Counted from the stretch's first letter, positions 51,476 through 61,702 are shown. The stretch is 64,000 nt of DNA from [Flexibacter] sp. ATCC 35103 (GCF_001975985.1 NZ_MTQF01000008.1:124001-188000), one strand, 5' to 3'. Program-made: numbers and translations. Notes: generated by a model from the sequence alone, not told the origin.

Positions 51476-53344
51476 TTAGAACATGTTAGATTTTTCTGCG
51501 CTGTTTATTTCTACTAAATTTTGAGAACTTTCTAAAAGCATATTTTCTGAACTACTTATAATATCAACTTTCTCCGCAAATTGTTTTGATTCGACAGAAC
51601 GTCTGGTATAATTATCTGTTAACGTTTCTGTCTTATTGTTTCCACTTTCATTAATATCTCCAGTTGCTATTTGGGTTAAATCATTACCTGCTATTTGAGA
51701 AATATTGTTTCCGGCATCATAATCCATATTTTCTCCCGCTCCAATTTTTATATTTTTACCTGCGTTAACAATAAAATCTTCTCCTGCATTAAACGTGATG
51801 TTTTTTGCTGCGGTAACATTAATATTTCCTTTTCCGTCCATAAACCAAGTATTGCCGGAAGGGTCTTTGACTAAAATACTCGAATCGCCTTCGTCAAATG
51901 TTATGGTGCTTCCTGTACGGGTATAAATACTCTTGATGTTGTTTTGTAAGTTACCGCCAGTACCTGTTCTACCGTTAAATAAACTACCAATTACAAATGG
52001 TCTGTTGGGGTCGTTATAGCGAAAGCCCAGCATAACCTGATCGCCTACTTCGGGGATAAAAACCATCCCGCGGTTGGTGCTCACCTCACCACTAGTTCCT
52101 GCATCTGGTGTCATGACGCGCAACCATGGTGTACGTTGTTGATTGGTGGCTTGCCATAGCATTTTTACACGTATTCTGCCTTGTCCTCTTGGGTCTTCGT
52201 TATCTACTACTTCGGCTTGTTGCATTTGCGCTACAGGAAAAGCGATATTGGGTTCTGGCAACTTGCGTATTTTAGCCGGCAGTGCTTTAAAACTGTTCTC
52301 GTACTCGCCTACGTCGCTGGCTTTATGGGTTATTTCGGTAATGATATAGATTCCTACTTCGTTAGTTTCATAATTGATTTTATTAATGTCTTGTCCGCTG
52401 GTATATGCCGCTAGTTTATCTTTTACCTGCATGGCATCTATGCTAATGCTCATACCTATTCGTAAACTTCTGTTTCGACTGGTTGCGGTTATAAAATTAG
52501 ATTCTGCCGCGGCACTTTGCTGACGGTTTTGCAATATGGTTTGTAAATACATATCGTCACCAGTGGCAATTCGGCCATATTCTAATGATGATGTGGCATA
52601 TAATTTTTGCGAAGCAGCTATAGCATCAGTACCCAATCTTGGAAATCCTTCTATTTCGTCTCTGGTCTTGGCTTGATACAGTTTACCTACGTCTTCGTTA
52701 TAACTAAATGCTTCAAAATGAGTGGGAACTGCCTGAACAGAAATATTCAGGTTATAAAGATCTTTGTTATAAATTAGTTTTGTATATTCTGTAGTGGTAA
52801 TTGGTTTCCCAAAAAAAAGTTTTTCTCCATCATAATACAACCATTCGTTGTATTGTTTGGCTAAACGCTGTATAAACTGAAAATCCGTTTCTACGTATTG
52901 CGTTTGATATTCTAAAGTGTGACTAAACTCTGGTTTAATGTTATTTTGTAGTTGTTCGCCTGCTGCTGTTTTTATCACTCCCTCAATGATATCCTGCAAA
53001 TTGGTATTTTCCCATGAATTAAGTTTGAGTCCCGATTCAAGAAGTATGGTTTTAGAATAACCCGAAATAATAATTTGACTTCCTACATGTCCCAATTCCT
53101 GGGCATATTGAATATTGGTTACTATACCCAAAAAATTATTATTGTTTGCAAAGGCAATGTGCAAAACTCCTCCCAACCATTTTTGAGCGCTCTGCATCGT
53201 GTATGCTCTTGGTTGTTCGATCACAGAATGAGGAACACTAATTTTAAAATGATGATGGTTATTAATGGTTTGGTTTAGCTCGATAGTGGTGAAATGTGAG
53301 ATTTCTTTTCTATCAATACCAAATATTATTTTAGGAGTGACCAT
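51476..53344 (-). CDS. vgrG: VgrG spike protein (TssI)
   Basis: A 622-residue T6SS spike. The gp27-like part (about 1-370) includes EFSHTLEYQTQYVETDFQFIQRLAKQYNEWLYYDG, cited from its first residues. The gp5 OB-fold follows (about 375-470): VVDNEDPRGQGRIRVKM, TPWLRVMTPDAG and EVGDQVMLGF. A beta-helix of short repeats ends the protein (VNAGKNIKIGAGENMDYDAG). The C-terminus is not fused to a toxin. It is the only VgrG in the window and is probably shared by modules A, B and the phospholipase. Confidence 0.96.
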   Translation of the reverse strand: MVTPKIIFGIDRKEISHFTTIELNQTINNHHHFKISVPHSVIEQPRAYTMQSAQKWLGGVLHIAFANNNNFLGIVTNIQYAQELGHVGSQIIISGYSKTILLESGLKLNSWENTNLQDIIEGVIKTAAGEQLQNNIKPEFSHTLEYQTQYVETDFQFIQRLAKQYNEWLYYDGEKLFFGKPITTTEYTKLIYNKDLYNLNISVQAVPTHFEAFSYNEDVGKLYQAKTRDEIEGFPRLGTDAIAASQKLYATSSLEYGRIATGDDMYLQTILQNRQQSAAAESNFITATSRNRSLRIGMSISIDAMQVKDKLAAYTSGQDINKINYETNEVGIYIITEITHKASDVGEYENSFKALPAKIRKLPEPNIAFPVAQMQQAEVVDNEDPRGQGRIRVKMLWQATNQQRTPWLRVMTPDAGTSGEVSTNRGMVFIPEVGDQVMLGFRYNDPNRPFVIGSLFNGRTGTGGNLQNNIKSIYTRTGSTITFDEGDSSILVKDPSGNTWFMDGKGNINVTAAKNITFNAGEDFIVNAGKNIKIGAGENMDYDAGNNISQIAGNDLTQIATGDINESGNNKTETLTDNYTRRSVESKQFAEKVDIISSSENMLLESSQNLVEINSAEKSNMF

Positions 53345-53510
53345 AATATGTTTCGTTATAAGTTTATTTTTTAAATTTTAACTTAAATAGATTATAGTCT
53401 AAAGCTCTTATTTCTAAAGTTCTTATACCGAATTCGATTTTAAGCTAAAAATGTCATGTTTTGAAAATAGAAGTGATACTAATCAATGTTTGATTCAATA
53501 AATTCTATAA

Positions 53511-53549
53511 TAAAAAAACCAAGAAGCGGTACCGTACCACTTCTTGGTT
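53511..53549 (-). terminator. terminator between hcp and vgrG
   Basis: AACCAAGAAG (53517-53526) pairs with CTTCTTGGTT (53540-53549), with inner GGTAC/GTACC pairs; on the minus strand it is followed by T-rich sequence. It lies 15 bp behind the hcp stop and should make hcp mRNA more abundant than that of vgrG. Confidence 0.88.
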
Positions 53550-53564
53550 GTAAACAGGAAAAAG

Positions 53565-53960
53565 TTAAACTCTTGCCCAATTGTTATCTAGCGTTGCATT
53601 ACCCAATGTAATTTTCTCTGCTGAGAAAGTAATCTCAGTTACCATTGGAGTTTCTGCCAAAGCGTCTAATTGCTCGCTGAAGAAAACAATAAAAGCATTC
53701 TCAAAAGAAAGTTCTTTCATTACTTGCTCAGAATCAGCCTTGAAAAACTTTATTTTTCCGCTTACCGGTTTGTGCTGGCTGTTTACTGCCTGCTCAATAA
53801 CTGTAGTATTGTCTGTAGATTTTACTTTTAGGTTTAATCTACCTCCTTTAATTTCAGATGAAACTGCTCCTTTACCATCAGTGTGTCTCATCATTTCAAC
53901 TTTTGAAAATAATACTTGGTACTCCTGTCCTTCGAATTCTAAAATTGCTTTAAATGCCAT
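53565..53960 (-). CDS. tssD: Hcp tube protein (TssD)
   Basis: A 131-residue T6SS subtype-iii tube protein: MAFKAILEFEGQEYQVL, GGRLNLKVKSTDN, KPVSGKIKFFKADSEQVMKELSFENAF and MVTEITFSAEKITLGNA are typical of the Bacteroidota TssD family (segments cited separately). It forms hexameric rings that carry effectors. It heads the minus-strand island, with a gene-free 920-bp region upstream and its own terminator. No TssB, TssC, TssK or TssF gene is in the window, so the rest of the machine must be elsewhere. Confidence 0.93.
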   Translation of the reverse strand: MAFKAILEFEGQEYQVLFSKVEMMRHTDGKGAVSSEIKGGRLNLKVKSTDNTTVIEQAVNSQHKPVSGKIKFFKADSEQVMKELSFENAFIVFFSEQLDALAETPMVTEITFSAEKITLGNATLDNNWARV

Positions 53961-54882
53961 AATAAAAATAATTAGATTGTAAAATATTAAAAACTGGTTT
54001 TTAGAATCCTCTTTGTGTTTGCCTGACTAGTATCAACAAAAAAAAGAGATATTCTATATAATTTTATATTGTCTCATTTTGTACTTAAAGTACTTTTATT
54101 AAATTCCTTACTATAAAAAAGTCAAGGATAACCTGGATTACTATTTGTACGAATATACAACTATAAATAAGATTAAATAATATATTTTGTACTATTTTTC
54201 ATAAAAAATAAAAACAGCAAATAAAAGAACTCTATTATAGAAATCACCATTATCTCATTAACGATCAATGGCTATCCTATTTAAAATAATGGTGATAAGA
54301 TTCATTTATCTGTATTTTTTAAATTTGTGATGAACCAAAAGAGAGACAAATTCTTTTTCATAAGAAATTTTCTATCTATACAATTTTATTCGTGCGCAAA
54401 TCTAAACTTCTAAAACATAAAAATTGTACGGTTTTCCTCATTTTTATGTAGTTTTAGTCATTTTATTTTTAGACCTGAAAAAAAATATTGTAAAGCATTA
54501 AAAAAGAACAAATTAGAAAATACCACAAAAAATTAATTTAATGTTAAACTTACAAAACAGAAATTTTTAGTTTGTTTTTCACCTGTTATATGTCCTTTTT
54601 AAGTAGAAAGTAGTAGCTAAATTTTGACGTTAAACAATATAATTTATTAAAAACGAAATATCCTTTTATACCACTTATTAAACAAAAGCTTCAGAGAAAT
54701 GTGGAGCTTTTTGCGTTTATTTAGATTCACAAAATTTTAGTTAATCATTTCTTAATCCCTTAAGAAAGTCATTAGCATTACTATAATTTCGTTCTGTCAA
54801 TTCGTATGAAATAAACTATGTTTTAAAAAAAGAATCATTATTATAATACCCCAAAACAAATCTTAAAAACAACTTTATAAAA
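53961..54882. other. gene-free region upstream of hcp and the AraC-type gene
   Basis: Very AT-rich, divergent region of about 920 bp with no credible ORF. It holds one GAAA-loop terminator (54686-54713) that has no plus-strand gene before it, perhaps left from a lost gene. The hcp promoter must lie here but I see no clear TAnnTTTG box. Confidence 0.6.
54686..54713 (+). terminator. GAAA-loop terminator, copy 7 (orphan)
   Basis: AAGCTTCAGA-GAAA-TGTGGAGCTT: one base change breaks a stem pair; followed by T5. No gene precedes it on this strand. Confidence 0.7.
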
Positions 54883-56019
54883 TTGATTTATACAACACTT
54901 TTAAATATTGCGATTTTTCAGGGAATAGTCTTAGGCTTAATTATTTTAAAGTCGTCTATATTCAATAGTGATTCAAATAAATATCTGGCATACTTGCTAT
55001 TTACACTTTCGATTATTTTACTGAATCATGTTTTTGATATTCAGGATGCCTTAACTTCCTATACTTTTCTACGTTTTATTGATGACGTTGAGTGGGTATT
55101 TCTAATTCCTGCTTTTATATTCCTGTTTATTATAAACCGGATTGATGATACCGTAAAAAGCAAACAAAAGTTTTATTTGTGTTTTCTACCATTTGCCTAT
55201 TCCGCTGTTCTTAATATTACATACGATCTTGATCTTGTTGCAGGTATTTATAAAATTCCTGAGTCAGGCGTCGAATTCATCAACATACTTGGTTTGATTC
55301 AACTTATTTTAGCCGTTACATTCATTCCATTCCTTGTGTTTTACTCTTATTTTATGATAAGACATTTAAAAGATTCACAGGAAAAAAAATGGATCATTAG
55401 CTTATTAACCATTGTTTCTTCGTTATTATTTGCGTGGCTTATTACGAGTCTGGCCGGCTTATTTCTTGCATATGACATTTCTTCTACCATGAGTGTTTTG
55501 GCTTTATCAGTAACATTTATAATTCACTGGACAGCTTATATAGGCATTTACAAATATAAACTGGCTAAAAATAAAGAGGCTGTTTACCATTTTTTAAATA
55601 ATGATGCAGCTGTTTCGTATGTCAATCTCCAAATTGTAGAAAATAGTACGCCTGAAGAATATAAGGAAGCTATTACGGCAGATAATCTTTATTTTCGAAA
55701 ACTGGAACTTCTTTGCCAAGAGCAGCACATTTATACTGACAGTACATTAAACAGAGAAAAAGTGGCTGAAAAATTAGGTATAAGTCCAGGATATGTTTCG
55801 CAAATTATAAACACCATAACAGGAGACAACTTTGCCCATTACATCAACCAATACAGGGTTGAAGCTGTGAAGGAAATGATCACAAATTCTGAATATGAAA
55901 ATTATAATTTGCTGACGATGGGATTAGAATCCGGGTTTACTTCGAAAACGACTTTCTATAAAGCTTTTAAAAAAGTTACGGGCCAGACACCAAATGAATA
56001 TAAAAATACCAGCAAATAA
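54883..56019 (+). CDS. AraC-family regulator with a membrane sensor domain
   Basis: A 378-residue protein. About seven transmembrane segments fill residues 1-225. An AraC-type double HTH covers about 275-375: NREKVAEKLGISPGYVSQIINTITG and ESGFTSKTTFYKAFKKVTGQTPNEYK (cited in part). The start is TTG at 54883; there is an in-frame stop upstream and no ATG. Such 7TM-AraC proteins are frequent in Bacteroidota and sense envelope or external signals. The neighbours are hcp (divergent) and a small barrel protein (codirected), either of which could be a target. Confidence 0.9.
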   Translation: MIYTTLLNIAIFQGIVLGLIILKSSIFNSDSNKYLAYLLFTLSIILLNHVFDIQDALTSYTFLRFIDDVEWVFLIPAFIFLFIINRIDDTVKSKQKFYLCFLPFAYSAVLNITYDLDLVAGIYKIPESGVEFINILGLIQLILAVTFIPFLVFYSYFMIRHLKDSQEKKWIISLLTIVSSLLFAWLITSLAGLFLAYDISSTMSVLALSVTFIIHWTAYIGIYKYKLAKNKEAVYHFLNNDAAVSYVNLQIVENSTPEEYKEAITADNLYFRKLELLCQEQHIYTDSTLNREKVAEKLGISPGYVSQIINTITGDNFAHYINQYRVEAVKEMITNSEYENYNLLTMGLESGFTSKTTFYKAFKKVTGQTPNEYKNTSK

Positions 56020-56107
56020 GTACCAATTTATCCATTTTTAAGCTTTTGAAACCTTTTGTAGTTTTTCTTAAATGAATTTTGCATTCAAATAATTCAAATC
56101 ACATTTT

Positions 56108-56662
56108 ATGAAAAAAGTTTTGCTGCTAGCTGTTGTTACAGTTTTAGGTTTTACAAATGTTAATGCCCAAAAAATTAAATTTGGCGTTAAAGGAGGTTTA
56201 AACCTTGCCACTATAAGTGGAGATAATACTAAAGGTATTGATGCGGTAACATCATTTAATTTTGGAGTTGTATCAGAAATTCCCATTTCAGATAAATTTT
56301 CTTTTCAGCCAGAATTAATGTATTCCGGTCAGGGATATAGTTTCAATGATAATACCGTTGCACTAAGTTATCTGAATATTCCTTTAATGGGAAAATATTA
56401 TCTAACAAAAGGACTGAGTGTTGAAGCCGGACCGCAAATAGGTTTTTTACTTGCTGCCAAAAATGAAAAGACCAATGTAAAAGATTCGTTTAATACTTTT
56501 GATTTTGGTGTTAATTTTGGCTTGGGCTATAAACTTGACAACGGACTTAATTTTGGCGTAAGATATAATCTGGGATTAACGGATATTAATGATGTAGATA
56601 ACTATTCCGGTAAAAATAAAAACAGCGTATTTCAATTGTCTGTTGGTTATTTCTTTTTCTAG
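56108..56662 (+). CDS. porin family outer-membrane beta-barrel protein
   Basis: A 184-residue protein with a signal peptide (to about 20, TNVNAQ) and an eight-strand barrel of the OMP_b-brl type: KIKFGVKGGLNLATISG, FSFQPELMYSGQG, LNIPLMGKYYL, GLSVEAGPQIGFLL, and a last strand FQLSVGYFFF. Size and aromatic C-terminus are standard. It lies 88 bp behind the AraC-type gene and may be co-regulated. A GAATTTTGC box upstream (about 56074) is a weak promoter candidate. The role is probably structural or transport. Confidence 0.88.
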   Translation: MKKVLLLAVVTVLGFTNVNAQKIKFGVKGGLNLATISGDNTKGIDAVTSFNFGVVSEIPISDKFSFQPELMYSGQGYSFNDNTVALSYLNIPLMGKYYLTKGLSVEAGPQIGFLLAAKNEKTNVKDSFNTFDFGVNFGLGYKLDNGLNFGVRYNLGLTDINDVDNYSGKNKNSVFQLSVGYFFF

Positions 56663-56813
56663 AACTTCATAATTATACTTAAAGTCTTTATTCAAAAAAA
56701 AGAATAAGGATTTTAAGTGTAATTTTCATAATGGTAATTAAAGTTTAGTAATAAGAATTCAAACTTTGTAATATTTTGTCACCAAAAATAAACTTCAAAG
56801 AGAGCTAAAAATA

Positions 56814-56844
56814 AAGAGGCGACCTTTATCAGGTCGCCTCTTTG
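56814..56844. terminator. bidirectional terminator between convergent genes
   Basis: AAAGAGGCGACCT and AGGTCGCCTCTTT form a 13-bp perfect stem with a 5-nt loop; the flanks are T-rich on the plus strand and A-rich on the left, so it can work for both directions. Confidence 0.88.
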
Positions 56845-56884
56845 TTGTTTTCTTGATATCTGTCTAAAATCTACTTTAAACGTA

Positions 56885-59800
56885 TTATCTAAAATTGTTA
56901 TTATTTCTATACTTATAGGTAAACTCATTTGCCTGTTTATCTCCCGGTAAATTGTATTTCATGACAATTTCATAGTTTCCGTAACGCATAAACTGAAAAG
57001 TAGAATTCTTAAAACGTTTTGCAATTGTCTCAATACTCGTATCACCATTAACATAACCATTGACAATCTGATTGTCTAAATCTACCCAGTCTTGTTTATA
57101 AATTAAAGGCAAATTGTATTTATACGGAAAATTACCTTTTGTCCAGGATTGGTTTATATTATTTTCGATACTCGTCATATAATAGGCATTAACAGGTATT
57201 GCTTTTGCAGGAATTACTCCCAGTTCACTCGTATCTCTGTTACTTATAGCATAATTACCATTTACAGGATAATCTTTATATAAATACGGGTAAATATCTG
57301 TTCCATAATACTCATCATTAAGCTTAGACTGTGCAATGATTATTGGTTTATTGTCACTGTAATTTACTCCCTGCAGATCAGCAAGATCAAATGCTTCCTG
57401 ACTTGAAATAGTATTTGTTAAGTAAATTACATCTGAAAACAATGGCCAAAAATTATAATTTTGGGTACTTATCGAATTCATTTTAGCACTAAATGTCTTG
57501 TATTTACTGGTATTAAATGAGTAAGTCAAACGCTCAATACTGCCTTCTGCCTTAGATAAAGCATCGGCTTGGTTTTCTTTTATTTGTATATCGTTACCAT
57601 CATCGCTAATTGTATTTGTTTTTGTAGCGGCTGTGGTATTTCTTGACGGAGTTTGTTTAATACTGCTCACAATAGAAAAATTATATTTTTTGTCCTGATC
57701 AATATTAGGCAAATCATAATACACTTCATTTGTACTTGTATCATAATTAAAAGCTGTTGCTTTAGCAGTAGAAGTTCCGTCCTGATCTACTTTTATATTT
57801 GTTTCCCAATTTGAATCTTCAAACAAATAATCCTGACCGCGTTTAAGCTGAATATAGCCTTTAGGATATTCTTCTTCAAGGAAATATTTTTGATCGACAA
57901 CCGGATACGAATATTTAATATTAGTAAGCGGAATATGGTTAGGAGCTCCTCCTGTTGTAAATAATCTTTCTTCAAATTCTGTGGCTACTTTTCCATCTAC
58001 TTTTATGGGCTGGAAAGAACCATTTACCATTTTCTGGAAACTAACCTCAACCTGAACTTTTAGTTCTTTATTTGGAGGTAAAATATCTGTTGAAACAAAA
58101 TTAGCCCTGTCTTTCATAGAACTCCATTCTAAAACTCCGGGAATTTCTTTTGTTCCGTCAAAAACCTTAAATTTCTCTAATATCACTTTATAGGTAACGT
58201 CTCCCACATCTTCAGGAATTACAAAAGCTTCATTTACTTTCATTGAAAAAGCGGCTTGTGGCACAGCAAAAACATCTATATCTGTTGAGCTTTGTTTTGG
58301 TGTTACATCCGTTATTAATTTAAGTCCGCCTAATGGAGATGCGTTTTCAAATTGACATTCTTCTCCAAGTTCAAATTTAAAACGGAATTTTCCTTTAATT
58401 AATCCTCCAAGGACGTTCATATTTCCGGCTACATAACCACGCATCCAAACCGGGTTTGGTAATTTTGCCTGTAATAAAACAGCTGCTCCTCCGGAAATAA
58501 TTGGGACTTTTAATTTTAAGAATGATAATTTAATCCTGATTCCCAATTCTCCCTGTAAATACGCATACGATTGTCCGTTTGCATACCAGCCATTTATACC
58601 TACACGATCTCCTGTGTTAGAACATCTTGCTTCCTGATAATCCTTAAGCATAATATCGAATCCCATTCCGGCCTGGAAACGAGCGTAAAAAAGCAAGAAA
58701 CTTAAATCTCCGGTATCAAAATCCAGACTTGCCCCAAAGGCAACTCCTCCTCCGTTTTTCAATGCATTTTCATCACGCATATAATCCAGTTCTTTGGCAT
58801 CAACACCCAGAATCTGCGCCACAACTGCCGGTGGCGGCGGACTTCCCGGTAATAATGTTCCTGCCATAAAATAACTGGTTGTTTTCAGGTACATTCCGGC
58901 AACGCCTATTTTTATACCGCATCTGTCATCCGGTGTTCCCATGTACATGTACCAATCTTTTGGGTCTTTATGAAAAACTCCCCAAACGGCTCTTCCTCCT
59001 TCTCCAATACCTGAAAGGAAATTTCCAGGGGTATTTATGTATACATCTGTTGTAGCATGCATTGAATTATTCTGAAAATCAAATTCTACTGCAGCGGCCA
59101 TTTTTATACCTACCGCAGCTGATAAATCTCCCGGAATTGCTAGTTTTGCTTCCGGTATATATTTACTGGCAAAAGAACCTTTAAGATCACTATCGGTTAC
59201 GCCCATAAAACTTTTCTTTGAGGTAACATTAGAAGCTACTTTACCCATTAAATCCGTAACATTTTTAAGTCCCGGAATTGTGGCCATAACATTAGCTTTT
59301 CCAAAAATCGCTAATCTGTTTACACCTCCTTTTGAGTTAAAAGCAATTTCGAATCCTGCTTCACCATCACAAACACTTTCTGAACCAATATTAAAATAAA
59401 TTAAGGCTTTAATTCCCAGACTTATTTTATCATCAGGTGTATAACTCAGCCCTGACGGAGAGAAATCCCCAATGGCTACATCCGGATTTCGATGCATTTT
59501 ATAATATGCTCCTCCTCCAAAACCGGTAATCATAAACGGTGCAGGAACCGGAGGCCATTTTACAGCGGCATCAAAATACCAATATCTAAAAGTCGTACGA
59601 CCAAAAATAGCTTTGGCTTTTACATTTACTACACCGGCAACATCAACTTCAAGATCTGCATTAAATCCGTTTCCGTATACGGGGTCTTTTTCCATCAGGA
59701 TAAGACTTCCGTTAATCGTTAATCCGCTAAATTTACAGTTAATGCTTATGGCCGATAAATCCAGACCATCATATTTGCTTCGCTGCCTGTAACCGTCATC

Positions 59801-61579
59801 ATACATTTTACCCTTTATCCCAATACGGGCTGTGGCTCCTGCACCAACGCTTTCCATCAGGTTAATGCCCAGATCAAAATCAATTCTGGAATTATCCCCG
59901 TTAATGGCTACATTTATATTACCAATCGAAACCGGGAAATTACCAAAGGCAACGGTACCTTTATATCCCATATTTCGAACAGAAATAATAGGCGAAACGG
60001 TTTGTAATTGCAGGTTTTCAAAAGAAATTCCTTTAAAATCAACTGTCTTTTTCCCTTCTACATCTTTTTCATCAGATGCTCCTTTGTTGGTACCAAAAGA
60101 AATTTCTCCGTTTAAATTTGCTTTGGGTAAAAACTTCCCGTTTACTAATTTTAATTCAATAGAACTGTTAGGCAGCAGTAACGCTTTCGCTTTCCAGATA
60201 TCAAAAGAAATAGAATCTTTTGTAACAACGACCAATTGCTGCTCCTCCATGGATATAAATCCATTATAAGTCAACCCCGTTCTATTTGTCTGAGCTGGTT
60301 TTGCCGGTGTTACCGTTGTTGCTGCCGTAACTGGTGTCACCGGAGCCGGAGTTGGCGGAGTTGTAACAGCAGTTTCTTTTTTCTCTGGCTTCGCCTTACT
60401 AATTGGCAAAAGAATTTCTCCGCTTAAATTTGCCTTCACAAATGTATTGGCGGCAATCGTTACATCGATGTGATCTAAGGAGTATGCCCAGGATTTTTCC
60501 TGACTTGTTATACCACGATCCAGAGGGAAAACATTATCTGCATAGAAAGTTCCGGAAACCCCAAATTTATCTACGATAAGATTTTGGGCTCCTACATGAA
60601 TTCTTTCTTTATTTGAAGCGGTATCAGTAGTTTGAAATTCTTTTGGCAAACCAACATCAAAAGTCTGAATAAATACCCCTTTCCAGGATTCCTGACTTGG
60701 TACCAAAAGGGCATTTTTGGTATAATATTCCGGAAAAACTACCGCTGGATCATTTTTCACATCACTTAAATCTAATACGGCATTACTGACCAAAAACTGA
60801 AAATTACCATCAAAATCTTTTCCGTTTCGTTTGTCTTTTAACGTAAAGGGCTGAAGGCTTACATTTACCAGCATATCATTCCAGCTGCTTGCCGTAAAAC
60901 TAAAATCACCTCTTACTCTATTCGGGATCTGAACTGTTTTTCCGTTATAATAAGTTTTAGGAACTGTTAATTTTTTTTCATCAACAGTTTTAGTTGACGG
61001 ATCAATTGGTAATATCAAATTTCTAGAAAATTCTACTGCTCCTGAAATTTTCATTTCCTTAAAACCGTCACAGTCAATAGTTACATAGGTTAAATCATTG
61101 ACATTTCCTGTAGCCATATCAAAACCGCCATATAGCGATACCTGCCATTTATTATCACTAAACGGAATATCTACATTGCCTAATAATACTAATTTTGCTT
61201 CTCCTACAATCCCTCCCTGATGCGATAATTTGACATTATCAGCACCAAAGAATAGTTGCATTGGTTGTCCGTTTTTATCTTTTTGCGGAATATCGACTCT
61301 ACAAAAAACGGTCAGAGTGGTATATTCCGGTGAAAAAACAGCTTTTGTAATCCCGATAGAATATTGAACATTACTTATCGTTTTACGGATTCCTACTGGC
61401 AGTTCTACCAAATCCTGATTCGATAATTTATCTATCCAAAGATCAGAAACATCTATTTTATCTATAGAAGCTGTGGCAATACTTATTTCTTTTGGAATAG
61501 GAATATCCTGCCCATAAGAAAAAACAACCGAAAGCATGATAAATAATACCGATAAATGTATTTTGTAAAACTTTTTCAT
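56885..61579 (-). CDS. very large exported protein of unknown function
   Basis: From the ATG at 61579 (MKKFYKIHLSVLFIMLSV, signal peptide to about 24, FSYGQ) the protein has 1564 residues; an ATG 36 bp earlier is less likely. The first half is beta-rich with a Thr/Pro/Ala linker around 400-430. The middle has many Gly-rich strand pairs (GNMNVLGGLIKGKFRFKF, GFGGGAYYKM) with two Cys (CDGEAGFEIAF). The C-terminal third has Ig-like and Thr/Asn-rich parts and no T9SS sorting domain. I recognise no family. It lies 124 bp behind another envelope gene on the same strand. Confidence 0.68.
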   Translation of the reverse strand: MKKFYKIHLSVLFIMLSVVFSYGQDIPIPKEISIATASIDKIDVSDLWIDKLSNQDLVELPVGIRKTISNVQYSIGITKAVFSPEYTTLTVFCRVDIPQKDKNGQPMQLFFGADNVKLSHQGGIVGEAKLVLLGNVDIPFSDNKWQVSLYGGFDMATGNVNDLTYVTIDCDGFKEMKISGAVEFSRNLILPIDPSTKTVDEKKLTVPKTYYNGKTVQIPNRVRGDFSFTASSWNDMLVNVSLQPFTLKDKRNGKDFDGNFQFLVSNAVLDLSDVKNDPAVVFPEYYTKNALLVPSQESWKGVFIQTFDVGLPKEFQTTDTASNKERIHVGAQNLIVDKFGVSGTFYADNVFPLDRGITSQEKSWAYSLDHIDVTIAANTFVKANLSGEILLPISKAKPEKKETAVTTPPTPAPVTPVTAATTVTPAKPAQTNRTGLTYNGFISMEEQQLVVVTKDSISFDIWKAKALLLPNSSIELKLVNGKFLPKANLNGEISFGTNKGASDEKDVEGKKTVDFKGISFENLQLQTVSPIISVRNMGYKGTVAFGNFPVSIGNINVAINGDNSRIDFDLGINLMESVGAGATARIGIKGKMYDDGYRQRSKYDGLDLSAISINCKFSGLTINGSLILMEKDPVYGNGFNADLEVDVAGVVNVKAKAIFGRTTFRYWYFDAAVKWPPVPAPFMITGFGGGAYYKMHRNPDVAIGDFSPSGLSYTPDDKISLGIKALIYFNIGSESVCDGEAGFEIAFNSKGGVNRLAIFGKANVMATIPGLKNVTDLMGKVASNVTSKKSFMGVTDSDLKGSFASKYIPEAKLAIPGDLSAAVGIKMAAAVEFDFQNNSMHATTDVYINTPGNFLSGIGEGGRAVWGVFHKDPKDWYMYMGTPDDRCGIKIGVAGMYLKTTSYFMAGTLLPGSPPPPAVVAQILGVDAKELDYMRDENALKNGGGVAFGASLDFDTGDLSFLLFYARFQAGMGFDIMLKDYQEARCSNTGDRVGINGWYANGQSYAYLQGELGIRIKLSFLKLKVPIISGGAAVLLQAKLPNPVWMRGYVAGNMNVLGGLIKGKFRFKFELGEECQFENASPLGGLKLITDVTPKQSSTDIDVFAVPQAAFSMKVNEAFVIPEDVGDVTYKVILEKFKVFDGTKEIPGVLEWSSMKDRANFVSTDILPPNKELKVQVEVSFQKMVNGSFQPIKVDGKVATEFEERLFTTGGAPNHIPLTNIKYSYPVVDQKYFLEEEYPKGYIQLKRGQDYLFEDSNWETNIKVDQDGTSTAKATAFNYDTSTNEVYYDLPNIDQDKKYNFSIVSSIKQTPSRNTTAATKTNTISDDGNDIQIKENQADALSKAEGSIERLTYSFNTSKYKTFSAKMNSISTQNYNFWPLFSDVIYLTNTISSQEAFDLADLQGVNYSDNKPIIIAQSKLNDEYYGTDIYPYLYKDYPVNGNYAISNRDTSELGVIPAKAIPVNAYYMTSIENNINQSWTKGNFPYKYNLPLIYKQDWVDLDNQIVNGYVNGDTSIETIAKRFKNSTFQFMRYGNYEIVMKYNLPGDKQANEFTYKYRNNNNFR

Positions 61580-61702
61580 AAGCAAATAATCCTGTTTTTT
61601 TGTAAAATAAAGCATAGTAACTTTTTTTATATTTTAGCCAAACTTTTTTTTGAAACGATTCTGAAGCCTTTATTTTTATATTAAAGTGTTTCTTTCTGAT
61701 TT

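Noticed and set aside
29827..53960. Prophage or contractile-tail (eCIS) cluster rather than T6SS
   Set aside because: TssD, VgrG, DUF4280 and Tle1 are typical of T6SS; no sheath, capsid, terminase or AAA+ ATPase gene is present.
53581..53982. 133-codon ORF opposite hcp
   Set aside because: It is the antisense shadow of the strongly supported TssD gene.
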